NCBI GenBank assembly: GCA_963920705.1
Contig: OY987227.1
Span: 11,201,602 to 11,265,601 of the forward strand
Direction: 5' to 3'
Length of the DNA: 64,000 nt
From: Odiellus spinosus
Lineage: Eukaryota; Arthropoda; Arachnida; Opiliones; Phalangiidae
The notes beneath the pieces are model-generated. The model did not search any database. It was not told where the DNA came from and saw only the letters and a list, made by a program, of their open reading frames with translations. The position numbers and the translations under genes were made by a program. This document shows positions 1 to 13,540 of the stretch, in pieces; the first letter of the stretch is position 1, and each line of letters begins with the position of its first letter.

Positions 1-2780
1 AGACTCTCAAATCCCCCGTGATTAGGATAAAGGCGTAACTACACACCCGCCTTATTTATAAGAGACGCCAAGGCCTAACTCGTTCCCTTTTCCCGCGCTA
101 TCTTTTCGCGAGAATCGAGCGCTTAATTCTAATTTAGTGTCGCGTGGAGAACGAGCTCTTCTATTTATCCCGCGCTTTTCTCAACTCCTTGACAAGGATC
201 GCCATTAAAAGACTCGTTTGAGAAATAAGTTTAGTCTCGAATGTCCAAAAGCAAAACTATAATGGGTTGATATTAGAAAAGAGTCGGAAGATGAAATAAT
301 GTTTTTATCTTTTACATTCATCTAGACGCGGATAAAGTGTAAATGTTTCGGAGTTTCATCAGTTATCTCAAAAGTCACGTGACTCTGGTAATTTATATAA
401 CTTTTTTCATAGCAATATTAATAAAAATATAAATTTAAATAGATAATGAAGACGACTTAACTCATCAAAAGTGTCTCATTAAGATAATTATCTAAGTTGA
501 TATTCCGACCTACTAAGCCTAACTACGAATAAATATATGAATATAAATGTCAGCTTCAATTTACGCGTGCGTTTTTTAACGCTGCTGATTAGCTATATGT
601 TTTTCATATTTTACCATATCTAAAAATGAAGTTGACGAATTTATTTCTCGTTTTCATTGTCCATTTAAGGGCTATGTTTATTGCTTCGCCGGTTCGCGAA
701 AAAATCTAAATTGTTTTAAAGTTTATCCAGTTATAAATCTGATCTGGAATGATAACGTGAGACTTTAACTTGAAGAGTAAATAATAAATAATATCTGCTG
801 ACTTTTCCGCGCATGTGTGACGGATGTGAAACTGTTGAAATATTTCTACAGGCGTTATATATAAACCTTCCGGTTACGGATGTTACTGTATGGTGGGATT
901 GACGCTATTGTATTATGTAAGGCGAAATTCTCCGGATAAAGGGTTATATAGTTACGGAGAGAAGGACATCTTTAATCGACCGGGAAGTATAAATTCCTTA
1001 TTAAGTGATTTATAGGGACGTCATCATAAGTATCGGACCGTGATAGTTCTGAAAGGAAAACATATATCTAGGAATGGAACATTTGTTTCCATGACTACTC
1101 AGCCATTAATAACGCCCCTTTCTTGGCCTATAAATAATTAATAATCATTTTGGAACGAGATTAACGACAAATTCGAATTTTAAATCACCTCATCAATAAT
1201 TGAAGAGGTCTAAAAGTAAGATAGGTAAAATAATTAATATTGGGCGTAGGTCAAATCTTGTACACTGTAGGTCGAATGTTATTCGCTCCAGTGTATGTAT
1301 CTAGCCCATTAATTTTATTTCTGTGATTTATTGTTTTATCAAGAATAATTGTAAAAACATTAACGATTAAAAATAAACATCAATTAGTATATCAGCTACA
1401 AATCAATGTTTAAGCACCATATTCCAAATTTTTTCGGATGTTTCTTAATTCCTTTTTTATCTTCGGTTAATTAGATTGTTCTCTATAATCCGAGAGAAAT
1501 AATTACAAGAATTAATAATAATTAGTTGAGTCATTCTCTACTATTAGTGTATTATATCCTTGTTAAAGGTCTTGGGATATGGGGGAGGGGTATTGATTGG
1601 ATGGTGGCGTCAAACAGACGGCCACTCTCATTTGTCATTGGCTCTTTTTTTTACCATAAGAGAGGAAAAGATCAATTTCGATCTTTTGTTTGGCACATCC
1701 CGCGCGCGCCAAGGCTTAGGTCATGTGTTTTTTTATTTTTTAGTATATACGAAAATAAAAAAAGGGTTGGATAAAAAGGGCCGTGTTTGGGGTCGAAAAG
1801 ACTGTCCTATATAGTTTAGCCCCTAGTGTAAAGCAACAGGGCGACTTGTTAACGCTGTTGAACGACACGAGAGGGCGGGACTGTTTGTAGGTTTTTTTGT
1901 TCTCTGGATGGCGTACGTGTCTTATATTAGGCGTATTTTGTTGTCCTCTTTTGGTTTTTGAATCGTATAAAATCCTCAACCGGTTTTCACTTCCTCGTAA
2001 ATCGATAAATTATTCATAGAAATGAATAGACGATGTCTATTTCAAAGTATAATGCGCAATTCCGACGCCTATACTAGCTTTACACGGATTTGATGGTATT
2101 GCGTTGTCATAGAAGGTACCATCAAGGGAAAATAATAGTAATAGGGGCTAGAAATGAAACTTCATGCTCAAAAATATAATAGAGAAGTTTTTCACAATTA
2201 TTAAACACTTGGTGTTTAAATTTATTTATAGTTTAAGTTTGAAGTTCAGAGAAGTATAAAATCGTACCAATCAGATGAAGCCAAGGTTATTAAAAATCGG
2301 GTTTTGACATGGGGGACTAGAAAAAATGACGTCAACCGGCTTTAGCATCGGAAGAAAAATTCGTCACTGTATTTTACTTCCTGTGAAAAAACGGCACGTA
2401 AGCTAAACAGGAAATGGCTAAATCCAAATGGATCTGATAATCAAATAGGTGCAAAAATTTTGCTCCATTTTGAAATCCGAATTTCGTGTCTTACCCATAG
2501 ATATAGTATTAATGGGCTAGATACACAATCACTTTTAACGTCGAAGTACAATAAACAAGATTTTCATGCATATAGTAAATCCGCGTTTTCCAAGGAACGT
2601 ATTTTTCTACAATTGCGCGCGCATGTTGACGTCATCGTCTTCTAGCTCCTCCCAATTGCAAAACCCGGTTTTTAATAACCTTGGGCTGAACCATTTGGCC
2701 ATGTTAATTTATGAGACTCGATTTCAAATAGTGTTTACCCTATCCATTGCCACTTTGCACAAACTATCTTTGTAATTTAA
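1..2780. other. Upstream non-coding DNA
   Basis: AT-rich sequence with no open frame above about 85 codons and no recognisable protein similarity. It holds an inverted pair of dispersed repeats (listed separately) and a short GC-rich phrase around 1,700 (GCGCGCCAAGGCTTAGG) that recurs near 12,085, probably a repeat fragment. I see no tRNA-like or rRNA-like segment. It is the presumed 5' flank of the calcium-sensor gene. Confidence 0.6.
2281..2684. repeat. Inverted pair of dispersed repeats, possible DNA-element ends
   Basis: Positions 2,281-2,334 and 2,627-2,684 are imperfect reverse complements. Both contain a GGTTATTAAAAA block, a GGGTTTTG block and the octamer TGACGTCA in the same order. 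Similarity fades gradually on both sides (GTAGAAAAATACGT against a related phrase inside). The same family appears as the 99-bp tandem duplication at 5,492-5,691. The pair could be terminal inverted repeats of a roughly 400-bp non-autonomous element, or two insertions in opposite orientation. I could not identify a clear target-site duplication. Confidence 0.5.
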
Positions 2781-2784
2781 AGAA

Positions 2785-2887
2785 AGCTTTATACGTAGTT
2801 GTTTCACCACGTGACAGCCACGGCCCTCGGCCTACTGACCTACTTGCAGTCTGCCCTTTACTTTCAGAGTCGGTGGCTATCGTCAAG
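2785..2887 (+). promoter_or_regulatory. Probable 5' UTR / promoter-proximal region of the first KChIP exon
   Basis: Base composition rises sharply in GC here compared with the flanks and stays high into the coding exon at 2,888. A TTTATA-like box lies near 2,788 and an E-box CACGTG at 2,808-2,813. The start codon context has A at -3. No transcription start can be fixed from sequence alone, so the promoter label is an inference from composition and position. Confidence 0.3.
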
Positions 2888-2972
2888 ATGAGCCCCAGGA
2901 AGGGAGACGAAGAAGACGTCACGCAACCAACACCCCGAGAGGTCAAGAACATCAAATACTGGGTCACCAAAA
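2888..2972 (+). CDS. KChIP: KChIP-like calcium sensor, alternative N-terminal exon 1A
   Basis: ATG at 2,888 opens 28 codons plus one base (MSPRKGDEEDVTQPTPRE...KYWVTK), then a consensus donor AGTAAGT with the intron starting at 2,973. It joins in frame to 4,574, forming an ATC codon, and then to the shared core. The resulting protein is 252 residues. The peptide is acidic then basic, is not myristoylable (no Gly at position 2), and has no recognisable domain, as expected for the variable N-terminus of KChIP isoforms. The evidence is the good donor, matching phase, Kozak-like A at -3 and GC-rich setting. The exon could also splice directly to the core, since the following exon is phase-symmetric. 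Confidence 0.75.
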
Positions 2973-4573
2973 GTAAGTATATACACCTTTTATCTTCATA
3001 TCTCTTACAATAGAACCCATTCCCCTTGAGTGGAAGAAATATAAGGGCCCCCTAAGCCTTTGCCACACTTATGTTGAAGAGGAGTTGACAAAAATGACCA
3101 AAGCTGAGGCGAATGGATATGCAATGATAAACGTTCATAGGAAAAAGTAGATTTTGCTATTGGGTTAACTTAATAACTTTGACAGTCTGTATATTCCCAA
3201 CGACATTCTGTAGTCGAATCTATATATTCAAGGCTTAGCACATATTCTCCTTTTATTGAGAGTAGAAGTAGGGATATAGGAAAGGTCTCCTAGACTTTAG
3301 CGATGGTCTTAGGTTACTTTCACCTACCGTGATTCTTCAGAAAATTCCTACCGACAAGGCTTAACTTATCCTCGTTCAATCCTACGAATTTTTTCTTAAG
3401 CTTATTACTCCTCGACAAATAGGGAGACTGGTTTGATTAAATATGGGATTAGATTTTTCACGCCGTATAGACAAAATAATGTTGTCAAGGTTCCATTAGT
3501 GGGTTGGACCGTTTCCCCTCGTGGTATCCTGAAACCTGACAAAATGTCACAGACTTAATAGGAACGGGCAGTCTGTTTTCATTGAGTTGGCACCGAGCGA
3601 GAAGTTAAGCTATACCGTGTTATTTCTATGATTTGTTGACTTTGAAGAGATAAAGTCGAGCTTCGTGCCCACTGTCAACTCTAGGTAGAATAAACGATAG
3701 GGTGTTGACACATTTTTATAAAATATTTTTTTGCCCTGTGTTTTAAAAAAGACATCGAAAAGTCAATTTATATATAGTTTGTGTCGCAAACATTTTTAGA
3801 AGATAAAAGTAAAATGTTTTGGTCCCGTTAATAATTGAGCTTGATTATTTTGGATCATGTTATTTCTACTAAGTTCCATCAAGGCTTCAGAGGTTGGGTC
3901 CAGAGATCTTACAACGCTGCGCTCTATGTCGTCGACAAAACGCAGATTGATAGTATCGCCATCTCTGAGATAGCACCTCCCCATAACCTTGAGACTGGAG
4001 GTCACGTGTGGCGCGTTCGAACATGTAGTTGTGGCCTATTATCAATTTTGGTAGCTTTTGCGAATAATTGACGTCAGAGTGGTAGAACCTTTATATGAAA
4101 TTCTTGTCTTTCCACCTATTATCCCCGCCTCGCAGAAGGCGCCACCTGTCTCTAGAAGTCAATTTCTTTTAAAGAGGCATATCTCTATAGGGCAGCGTTG
4201 TAATATCTCTGGGTAATATTAGTCCTAGGTGTAGAAAAACCTCTTGCGGTTATAAAGTGAAATAAGTTAGGCTATTATAGCTGATTTATGCGCAGCCAGA
4301 CACCCATATTAGTGACGTCATTGTGTGGGCGAGATAAATCGCTACTCGAAAGTCCAAAGAACATTTGATAAAACTCGACAGGTAATTTAGTTATTTTTTA
4401 ATAAAAAGGAGATATGATTAAATTAAAGAATCAAAAACGCATATTAATTATATTATTAAATTAAAGAATGAAGTTTTTTATCGTGTTCCTTTCGGAAATT
4501 AAACAAAATATTGATCATTGTGGGAGGAAAAAAAATCTAATTAATTTTTTTTACCCTTCTTCATTCATTTCAG
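2973..4573 (+). other. Intron between exons 1A and 2A
   Basis: GTAAGT donor at 2,973 and a pyrimidine-rich acceptor ending TTTCAG at 4,573. Two TGACGTCA octamers lie inside, at 4,069 and 4,313. The open frames on either strand at 3,796-4,071 are overlapping shadows without coding character. No other feature is evident. Confidence 0.65.
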
Positions 4574-4651
4574 TCGGCACAGTCTTCCGAAGAGTTAGAC
4601 AGGTCAAGAAGAGGAGGAAAAGTAGTTTTGGATCCGGATTTTCATCGCTAG
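4574..4651 (+). CDS. KChIP: KChIP-like calcium sensor, exon 2A (basic N-terminal segment)
   Basis: A 78-bp exon between TTTCAG and GGTAAGT. Entered one base into a codon, it reads a strongly basic, serine-rich peptide (GTVFRRVRQVKKRRKSS then FGSGFSSL) and leaves one base in, giving Ala (GCG) with the core exon at 38,047. The 26-codon length keeps phase, so it can be skipped. A cluster of Arg/Lys with Ser just before the core suggests a membrane-association or nuclear-targeting segment with phosphorylatable serines; that role is an inference. Conserved splice sites on both sides and exact phase on both joins support it as real. Confidence 0.75.
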   Translation, partial: SAQSSEELDRSRRGGKVVLDPDFHR

Positions 4652-5491
4652 GTAAGTCCTAATCGAATTATTTACTATATTATGCCAATTGTTATTAGTC
4701 TGGGTGTTTGATTTAGCATGATTTATTTGGATATATGGGCAAAATACATTTTTTTATAACCTTTAACGTATAAACACCGCTTCTCAATCTTGAAGAGAAA
4801 CACATTGCATAATATATGGTATTATTTATTATGATCATATACCATCTACCTTTCAAATCCGAATCCATATATTATCTAAATACTAGTGGATATAAAGTAC
4901 TTTTAAAGTAAGGGTGAATAGGAAAATTTTTGAATTATCGATTACTATTAAAAATAAGACTGGTTCGAGTATTTAAACATTCTGGGAATTTCTCTGAACT
5001 GCACAAAAGTTTAAAGAGTGTGCCGCAGCACGTGTCGCCGCTATTTTTATTAGGCCAAAGGTGGGGTGTCTTTCGATTTGTCGGTGGTTCTATCTTAGAA
5101 GTTTTTAGATGTCATACGGAGACAACCGGAACTATCGCTAGGTTTGTCGCAATGAATGTAATCACAATTTATGCTCGTGGAAATTTACGTGCTTTGCTAG
5201 GTAGAAATATCAATCCCCTGGAACATTAAGAGTAAAAACTATGTTTCAACACATTTAAACCTTAATTGTACCTCCCTGTTATTTTAGATCCATGGGCGTG
5301 TTTTTTTGTCGCAGTGGGATTCAATATTAGTTACAATTTCGTCAGAATTATTTAAATACGCGATGATTAAGCCACACTCCTTTTTTTAAAAAAATTTTAA
5401 ATTTCTCTCGAAAAATACTGGATCAAAACGTGAGATTCTAATCGCCTACACCAAAAAGGTTAATATTTTAGAGTGAAATGTTTCACAGGTT

Positions 5492-5691
5492 TACGTCATA
5501 TCGCCTCCCCATGGCAAAACCTGTTTTTAATAACATTGATTTCTATAAAATTGCTCATGCATAATTTATTTTTCACGTGTCTTCCTTGACTACGTCATAT
5601 CGCCTCCCCATGGCAAAACCTGTTTTTAATAACATTGATTTCTATAAAATTGCTCATGCATAATTTATTTTTCACGTGTCTTCCTTGACTA
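5492..5691. repeat. 99-bp perfect tandem duplication
   Basis: ACGTCATATCGCCTCCCC begins at 5,493 and again at 5,592, and the two 99-bp copies appear identical through CTTCCTTGACTAC. The unit is related to the dispersed repeat at 2,627-2,684, sharing the GCAAAAC / TTTTTAATAAC blocks. The lack of divergence implies a recent local duplication. Confidence 0.85.
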
Positions 5692-7563
5692 CTAGCTTAA
5701 CATTTCTCTCTAATTTTTTTATTAGTGATTTAGACTCGTTTTAATGATAAAGAATAGACATAAAAATCACTTGTAGTGTTTCATTGTTCAAATATTATTA
5801 AGGGGGCCATTTTTTTCAATTTCAAACGCTGATTTAAGCCCAAATTTCTTTACAAAGAATGGTTTGAAGTATCTTGACCTTCTTTTTTTATATTTTATCT
5901 TTCAAAAAAAGAGAGAATCAATGATAATCATTGGATTCTTTCGATACAATTGATGTTGGCGATCCGTCGAGCGCAAAAAAAGCTAATCGGCAATTTTTTT
6001 TTCCCCTCATCTCAGTCGCATTCTCTATTTCAATCTCCCGATCATCTTCGACAATTCCCCCTTTTTTTTCGTTGGTGACTCTAAACGACAAGTTGTTTCG
6101 TATATAACTGTTCTCGACCTTTGTCAGGGATTAACAAAAGCCCTAGCTCCGAGCTCGTTCAGACTCGAATATACGCGCAGTTTTCTCTAGCTTGATATGA
6201 AAAGTTTTTCTTTCTCCTACGAGCCAACCGTCTCCAAGATAGATACTGGTCTCTATCTCTAGGCCTACCATTCTGCCCACCCATTGGGTCACCTAGCCCC
6301 CTCTAGCGAGTGTTCGGGTGGGCGCGTTCGACTTGATTCAAGGACAAGGAGGAAAGTCGGGTCTATTTTTAGCTTTAGCCAATCGATGACGTTATATATT
6401 GAAGAAGTTCAAAGCAAGGATGCCACAAGGGGACAAATAAAACTTAAAACCGTTATTCTAAGGCGCCTTTTACTTCATAGCTAGGAGTAGTAAACATTTT
6501 TAAGTAATGAATTTCAAATTATTCTTTAGTTTTTAAGTCGAGATTATTTAAAACCTATTTGCGTTAAATCTATTTTAATGACTGATTTATTATAGAATTA
6601 ATACTAATAGGACCCCGCAGTAAAAACGATTTGAAAATTAGTCCTTTAAATTAACCGGTTTAATGTATCTCAATCCTGTGGATTTACAAAACAAATTTAA
6701 GATTGAAGTACTTTACACAATAAACTAGTTATAAATGATAAAATTTATTTATAACACCCCAAATTTTAATTTGATCTTTTTTAAATTTGAAGGGAAATAA
6801 TTAGTATTCAAAAATACGCCTTATTCACTTGTAAAATAATTATAAATTTTGCTAGTCTTGAAATTTAACTTTTCAAGGAAATATATGTTTGTTTGACATA
6901 TAATCTTAACCCCTGACCTTTCCAAAACGGTTAAAATGGTTTCAAAGTATCTAGTGTGAACGGGACTCTTGGTAATTTGCATTCTCCCTTTAATGTGGAA
7001 CGCACAAAAAAAAATTGGTAATCATGAAAACGCAAACTAAAAGTAGAAATGTCTCGCGGGCGTGCAGCTCCTTTTTTATGCGAAATTTGGATGTATTTTG
7101 TAGGATAAAAAGGGAGGGGGTTATAAGCTCTTTTTCTTGAATGAGATAAATTGCCTCGCTAAATTACTCTAGATATTTAGAGCATGTATAGAAAGGGTAC
7201 ATTTTCCTTGAACACAATCAACAGTTTGATGTAGTGATTTTCTTAATCGATATTTTTTTGAGTTTTCATCTTATTGCCTCAATTTTTAAAACGTAGTTGT
7301 CGACTTGTTTCCAACTAAAGTTACGTTCTCACTGTAAACCTAAACTAGAGGGGGCTAATTAGTATTTTTTGGATGTACAATTATATTCCAATTAAATCAG
7401 ATTACTAATTATAATTGCATAACTACCCAATGCTTGTTATTTCACGATTAATCCCAAGGATCACATCTCACGGCTACCCCGAAAAGATTGAGATGCCACT
7501 CCAAAAAAATGCGCTATTTCGCTACTTAGAGGTTTAAACTTACTTATGCCGCTAGTTCGGTTG

Positions 7564-7589
7564 TTTTTTTTTTTTTTTTTTTTTTTTTT
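7564..7589. repeat. Poly-T tract
   Basis: Twenty-six consecutive T. It could be the A tail of a minus-strand retroposed sequence, but no associated element is recognisable. Confidence 0.9.
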
Positions 7590-10199
7590 AGATCGATTTT
7601 TTTTCTTTATAATTTTTTTTTTCGTCTGGCATTGGCGATGTTATTATGATAGCACTACTATAGAAATTGTCTTTTAAACTTAAACGAATCAATTCATCAT
7701 TGCTCAAAATGTCAAAATACGTTCGAGAAGAACCTATGGAAAACAGATCAAAGAATGATAGTTTAAATATATATATATATATATTTTTTTTTTTTTCACT
7801 TCATGTTCTTTAGAAATTTTGAAAGCTTTAAATTATATTGTAAAGTTGCAATTTCCACTAAGGCAATGCGCATTTTAACTTCCTTATTCGAAATTAAATA
7901 CGGTCTTTCAAGGGAGAATGGAACTCTATAACGAGTGATTTTTCTATAGCTTCAGTTACGATTGTTAAGCCTTGGTCGGTTTCATTAAACTCTTAAAATT
8001 TCAGGACGCGCCCTTTGTTTTGGAAATAATGATTGATCCAATTTTTACCCTTTGAAGAGTATTCTTTACATCCAAAACATCAGCTCCTATATTGTTTACT
8101 ACTTTTTTAATCGATATTACAAATCTCTCGATTTATTTCGCCGATGCCACTCTATGCTTGTGCATATCATATTTTTTAAATAATATCAAAATGTCTGACT
8201 TTTTAATGTGGCAGGGAATTCAGCTGGTTGGTCCTAGGGTAGGAATGGTATGTAGCTAGCTAGAAACCTTTTAATGGTAGTAATTCTCCTTAGAGAAGTA
8301 AATTAATTCTTCCTTATACTTTTTGTTGTTGGCTTCCTTGTCGATTTTAGTTTCAAAATATATATAGCTTCACGCTTTTTTGGCTGCGCGGCATCATCCT
8401 TTAAGAATCACCCTGACCTCCATTGATCAATCTTCCATCATCTTTCTCTCCAGCCTCTTCTTGATCTATCTCGTTCTTCACTCCTTCTTTCGACAACTTT
8501 TTCCAACCTTCTCAACTCCACACCCATCTATTACTTTAGTAGTTTGGGACGAGTAAAGGTCAGAAATAGAATCCCATCATCGCTTCTGCGGTGTAGTTCC
8601 CTACACTGAAAATTCAGCTACAGTCAATTCCACTTCTATGTTATAGTTGGCCGCATTAGCTAAGCTTTGTTACTCGTTATCTCTATTATAGGAGCCTTAC
8701 TTGGTGCGTGTTATCCAACTGGACGTGGAAATAACTGTATAAGGCTAGAACCAATGAAATAATTGTAGAAAAGTCGTATATTGAAAATTTACCAAAAAAG
8801 GCTACTGAATTTTCAAAATGTGTAATTTAATTCCAAACTAGAATCAATAGCGCAAGGAAAATATATTTGGATCATTTCGAAAAAAAATATTCCTGTATTT
8901 GTAATAAATACTTGTTGCAACAGCATCCATCTAAACATCCCGTAAAGGTAGAATGAAGTCCGACAAGTTTTCTTATCGATTCCTTAATATTAAAATATAT
9001 ATCGAATTCACAGCTAATGTTTTAACGAATAGAAAGCGAATAGCAGACGATTTTTGTGTGCGAGAATGGTACTAAAGTCTAATGATATATTCCCGTGTTC
9101 GTATGAACTTCAATGAGTTTTTGTATATTGTTAATAATTACATTTCGTTTAAATTTAACATACACCCACACTCGCCTAGAAAACCCCCTCCAGCCTATAT
9201 CATCTTTATTTTAGAAAAAAATCTGTTGCCGAGACATACGCCCCTTCCCCCTATCTCGAACTCCCAAGTTTATCGACTGGTTTTCCTTTATCGTTGGTTG
9301 AGAAAACGTATGTTGCTTCCTTTAACCGATAGATGGCTGGTGAGAGCACACTTTGCCCGCGCTCCCATTGTTACGTAACAACTGGTGTAAAAATGTCATT
9401 TGAGTCTAGGGCGAGGTGAGCTTCCTTTCTTTAACCCACCCCTACCAATTCTCACCCCCTCGTCTTTCTTCAACTGCACCCAGCTTCTAACGTATCTGGC
9501 GTTTCTGGTAATGGCGCTGGAGATAACACTCCAAGCTCTAATGGCTTCATTTTTTTCATGCCGACCACATTTTGTTGCCCGAATCTTTTTCTCTTTTGCT
9601 ACTCCCTTTTTTTATCCTCCATCGCGGGACTCTCTAGGCCTGAATCTTTTTCGTTCTTTTTTTCCCTATTTTTGGGAATTGGAATTGCAATAAGAACTTT
9701 ATTATTTCATAGCTCAACATCAGAAATTCCGTCAGGCTATCCTAGAGTTTTTTTTGTTTTTTTTTTTTTTTCATTTCGTTAATGGGCAAGTCTCGCGATA
9801 AAAGGAGTTTTAACCCTTTCTCAATAGATTTATATAAATATTTTATTGAAGTCAATTTCGAGTGTGCAAAGTGAATAGCCTCACTGTTCATTTCAATGAA
9901 AACATAACTTTGCTGTTTAAGCTAAATACTTAAAAAAATAATAATAATAATTCAAAACAATTAGGTTTCCTCGATTGTAAAATGTTGACACTGTTGATAA
10001 TCCCTTGGTGTCATGTTCTATCTTGAATTCCTTAAGCAAATTTTAAAGGGATAGACCTCAAATTTCAGGACTTTTTTTATTTTATGTCTGGGTAAGCCTT
10101 CTAAAATTACCGTAATTTTGAAATTGATAATTAACCTTCTCACGATAATTTACTGGTATTGACAAAATGATTTGAAAAAAAAACCAGGTTTATATTCTG

Positions 10200-10430
10200 A
10201 CTAAGAAGCTCGTGACGTCATTGTCAAAAAGCTCTCAAGGTCTTTCTAGGATTTCTAGGGAAAGAATAGTGAATATTTTGAAGGGTAATCTTATATTTTC
10301 ATCTTCCTGTGTGTCCTGCATTTACAATGATTACTTGTGTAATTGCGTAGCGCTGGTTTTCAAAACACCAAGGTTTTGTTTTTACTGAGAAAATCATGAC
10401 GTCATTGTCAAAATATTCTCAAGATCTTTG
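10200..10430. repeat. Two direct copies of a CRE-containing dispersed repeat
   Basis: Around 10,205-10,240 and 10,389-10,424 the same phrase occurs twice in the same orientation: TGACGTCATTGTCAAAA followed by a CTCAAG(G/A)TCTTT block. Both are preceded by a GGTTT-type block resembling the family at 2,281 and 5,492. The spacing is 184 bp. They look like diverged copies of one repeat family. Confidence 0.6.
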
Positions 10431-13227
10431 CCATAGAATTAATCTTCATATGTGTCCGCTGATCCCAATTAAATTTTGACAGATTCCCTTGAATTTATAT
10501 TAGGATGGTTTTATGAGACTGTTCCTTTATTTCTATACCTCATTGCCTTCTTTTTTGTTACGACCCATCTGGATTCCTTCCCCTTCCTTGAGTCTTACGT
10601 TGTCGACGTCATTGCATCTGTTATCTTTATCGGCGAGAAAGTGTAGTATTTTTCCACCATCCTCTTCATTCCTACTACACTTCTTTCTGTTTATTTGAGC
10701 CAACATATACTACTCTTAGAAATAGTGGATTTTCTAACTTTCTACGAGTCTACCAATACGGTAAATTCGTTGGCTCTTATAAGTTGAACACACTTCTATC
10801 GCGCAGGAATCAATTATCAGTGAAATAAGAGGCTGATGGGTGGCCGAAAGTGGGAGTCACGCAAAACGATTGTTGAAATAACGAGAAGGACGCCAGAAAC
10901 TCTTAATAATAGATTTTCTAGTTGGTTTCTTTCTTTTTGTTAGAATGAATTTCCAATCTAAGCTTTCACCACAAAAGCGCAAAGCTAAGCCTTGGCTATT
11001 TCTAATATATTTTAACCGTTACTGCAACTGTTATATTAAATTTTCCACTTGTTTGCCTTCCTGACGAAGCCTTTGCTTTACTTTTTAGTTTTACTACTAT
11101 TAAACTCTATACTACTGCGCAACGGGAGTTGTCCAATGGTCTAAGATAAAGCGGAATGAAATAGTGTTAAAATTAAGTCTAAGAAAAAATAACCCAACTT
11201 GATACGTGTTTCGTACAATATCAGGCCGGAATTTAAACACATAAAAGTTAAACCTAGCTTATAAATATTAATTAGCTGAATAGATTTTAAAGTACCCAAA
11301 GGGCCAAAACACAGACTAAAATTGACCAAAGAAGGTTTCAAACTCTAGGGAGGAAGTCGCGAAACCTTAAAGGGAGGTTGAGGAGGAAGATGTGATTTTT
11401 TTTTTATTGATTTTTCTAAAAATTACATGTTTTCCTATTAAAACATTCGGGAAGTGTCCCTGAATTGTAAATTAAGTTAAAGGGGAACCTCAGACTAATA
11501 AAAAGACGCCCCACCATTGGCTCCAAATCTCGTTCTTGATTGTTGTGGCGCGCACAATCGTACGTACAACAGCGCGTGTCCCTGATTTTTTTACGAAGTA
11601 GAAGGTCGGGAATCTTTTGATTAGTCTGAGGTTTTCCTTTCAATTTGAACGTGAAAATCTAAATCTATTCCCTAATTTTAATATTAAAATCGATAAAAAA
11701 AACCTTCATTTTTCCTTTTCACCCTCCCATTAATTGACAATATTGAAATCTACTATACTGTAGTTTTCTCTACTGAAAACGAAACCTGAATTGTGAAATA
11801 GGCATAGTATAAGCATAGTAAAAGTAATATTGTTTTTTATATCTTGTTTCCCTCACTCATTATTGATCAAGAAAGATTTAAAGTTTTAATATCAAGCCAT
11901 CCCCTCTTTTTCTCTCTTATATATATTTTTTTCACTTCGCTATTCTCCAAGATATAATCAATTTGTCAACACCACGTAATGGCTACGAGGAAAATTTACG
12001 GAATCAATATAATGGGAAAGCTTTTTATCGCAATATTTCGGGACTAGACGTCGCTATTTCAGAAAGTTGATTTTTTTTTTTCGCGCGCCAAGGCTTAGGA
12101 TAAATGTTTTATTTCCAACTAGAAAAAAATCCATTATTCTGAATTTTTTATTATTGTTTTATGATGTGGAAGGGAAAATTTTATACGTAATCTAAAAATT
12201 CCATAAATTTTTATTATGCCCTTATTTTAAGTTTAATCTTTGTGTGTTCCAGCCTTCCAGCCACCCGTACTGTCCAAAGATATAACTTTTACAAAATTGA
12301 TACGTTTTTTAATGGAGTTAAATAATTTTATTTCCATTTGCTATTTTGAATTGAAGTCTGGCGAACAAAATTTTGCATATTCAAAAACATATTTGCAAAA
12401 ACGTTTTCCTTAATTTTTTATGATTTATGCAGAAAATAAGGTTATATTTTTATTTTGATAAATTTTGGGTTATCTGTTATATTTCACTGCACAAGAAACT
12501 GCGTGCATAGAATCAGTACAATGTATTTGTTCCTTGTCTCGAAAGCACACAGATCAATAATATTGATTGCTTTTTTCCACGCAACTCCTGTGGGAACTAG
12601 GTTCATTACATAGCGCCATTTCGTTTATAATTTTAACGAAAATAATTTAATATACTTAATATAAAACTACAGTATTATTATTACGTTTAAACATAATGAC
12701 CTATCTAATTAAATTTAATCAAAATAAAAATATTTAATATTATCGTAATGATCTATTTTTAAGCCGTAATTAATTTTAATTATTAAACTTTTTGTTTTCA
12801 ATCAGCGAACATCAACATCTATTGACCGTAATTTTTAAATACTTGCACTTTTATAACAGAAAATCGAAGTTTAATTGTTAGTTTTGACGACCGCTAGGTG
12901 TCACTTTTATCCTAGTCTCCAACTGGAAAAACATCACCGATTCTAAATCGATTAGAATATAAAACAGTTGTTGATAGCGGCGTTGAAAGGTTGTGATGAA
13001 GTTTAGTTCGCATTCCTTGACCTCACACGGTTCCATCGTGCGTAAACTTAATTGTTTTTGAACTGAATAATTTAAAACATGCGTGTAAATGATACTTTAC
13101 GATTAATTACACGACTCTCAAGCTAGATGTCAAACATAGCTGATGCCACGGTATTTAGCAATTTAACTAAGGGAGATATAGAAATCCACATGGATCAAGA
13201 TTATTGCACTTCCATATTGGTCTATAG

Positions 13228-13540
13228 CTACGGTCTCACTAACAATTTTAAATCGGTTTTAAACGTTAAAATCAAACAGATTTTCAAATCGCCAGGAATC
13301 GTTTTAAGCGTCACGTCACGCATTATATTTACGAATCGATTTATTGTAGCTTCATATATCGGTTGTTGAAACCGAATCGGTATGAAACTGGTTCCCGAAG
13401 CAGTTTCGAGAAATCGAATCAAATCGATTCGAGAAAAGATGGTTTCCCGTTCACACGACTCTAGTGATACGTTTTGAAACGGTTTAAATCGATTCCTAGG
13501 ACTATTATGAACGCGGCTTATGTTGCACCGCAGTCGCTGT
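13228..13540. repeat. Degenerate repeat with nested inverted motifs (possible DNA-transposon relic)
   Basis: Blocks such as AAATCGGTTTTAAACG on the left and GAAACGGTTTAAATCG on the right are imperfect reverse complements, with further AATCGATT/AAACTGGTT palindromic phrases between them. Related phrases (TTCACAC...AAATTTGAAC, AAACGGTTTTAAA) recur near 6,920, 16,320 and 16,445. A 127-codon minus-strand frame spans 13,228-13,611 but shows low-complexity wording typical of translated repeat. I could not define ends or a target duplication. Confidence 0.35.

Noticed and set aside
4930..5229. 99-codon frame as an additional KChIP exon or gene
   Set aside because: No ATG at the start, no splice sites in usable phase and no similarity. 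Part of it matches dispersed repeat wording seen near 11,500.
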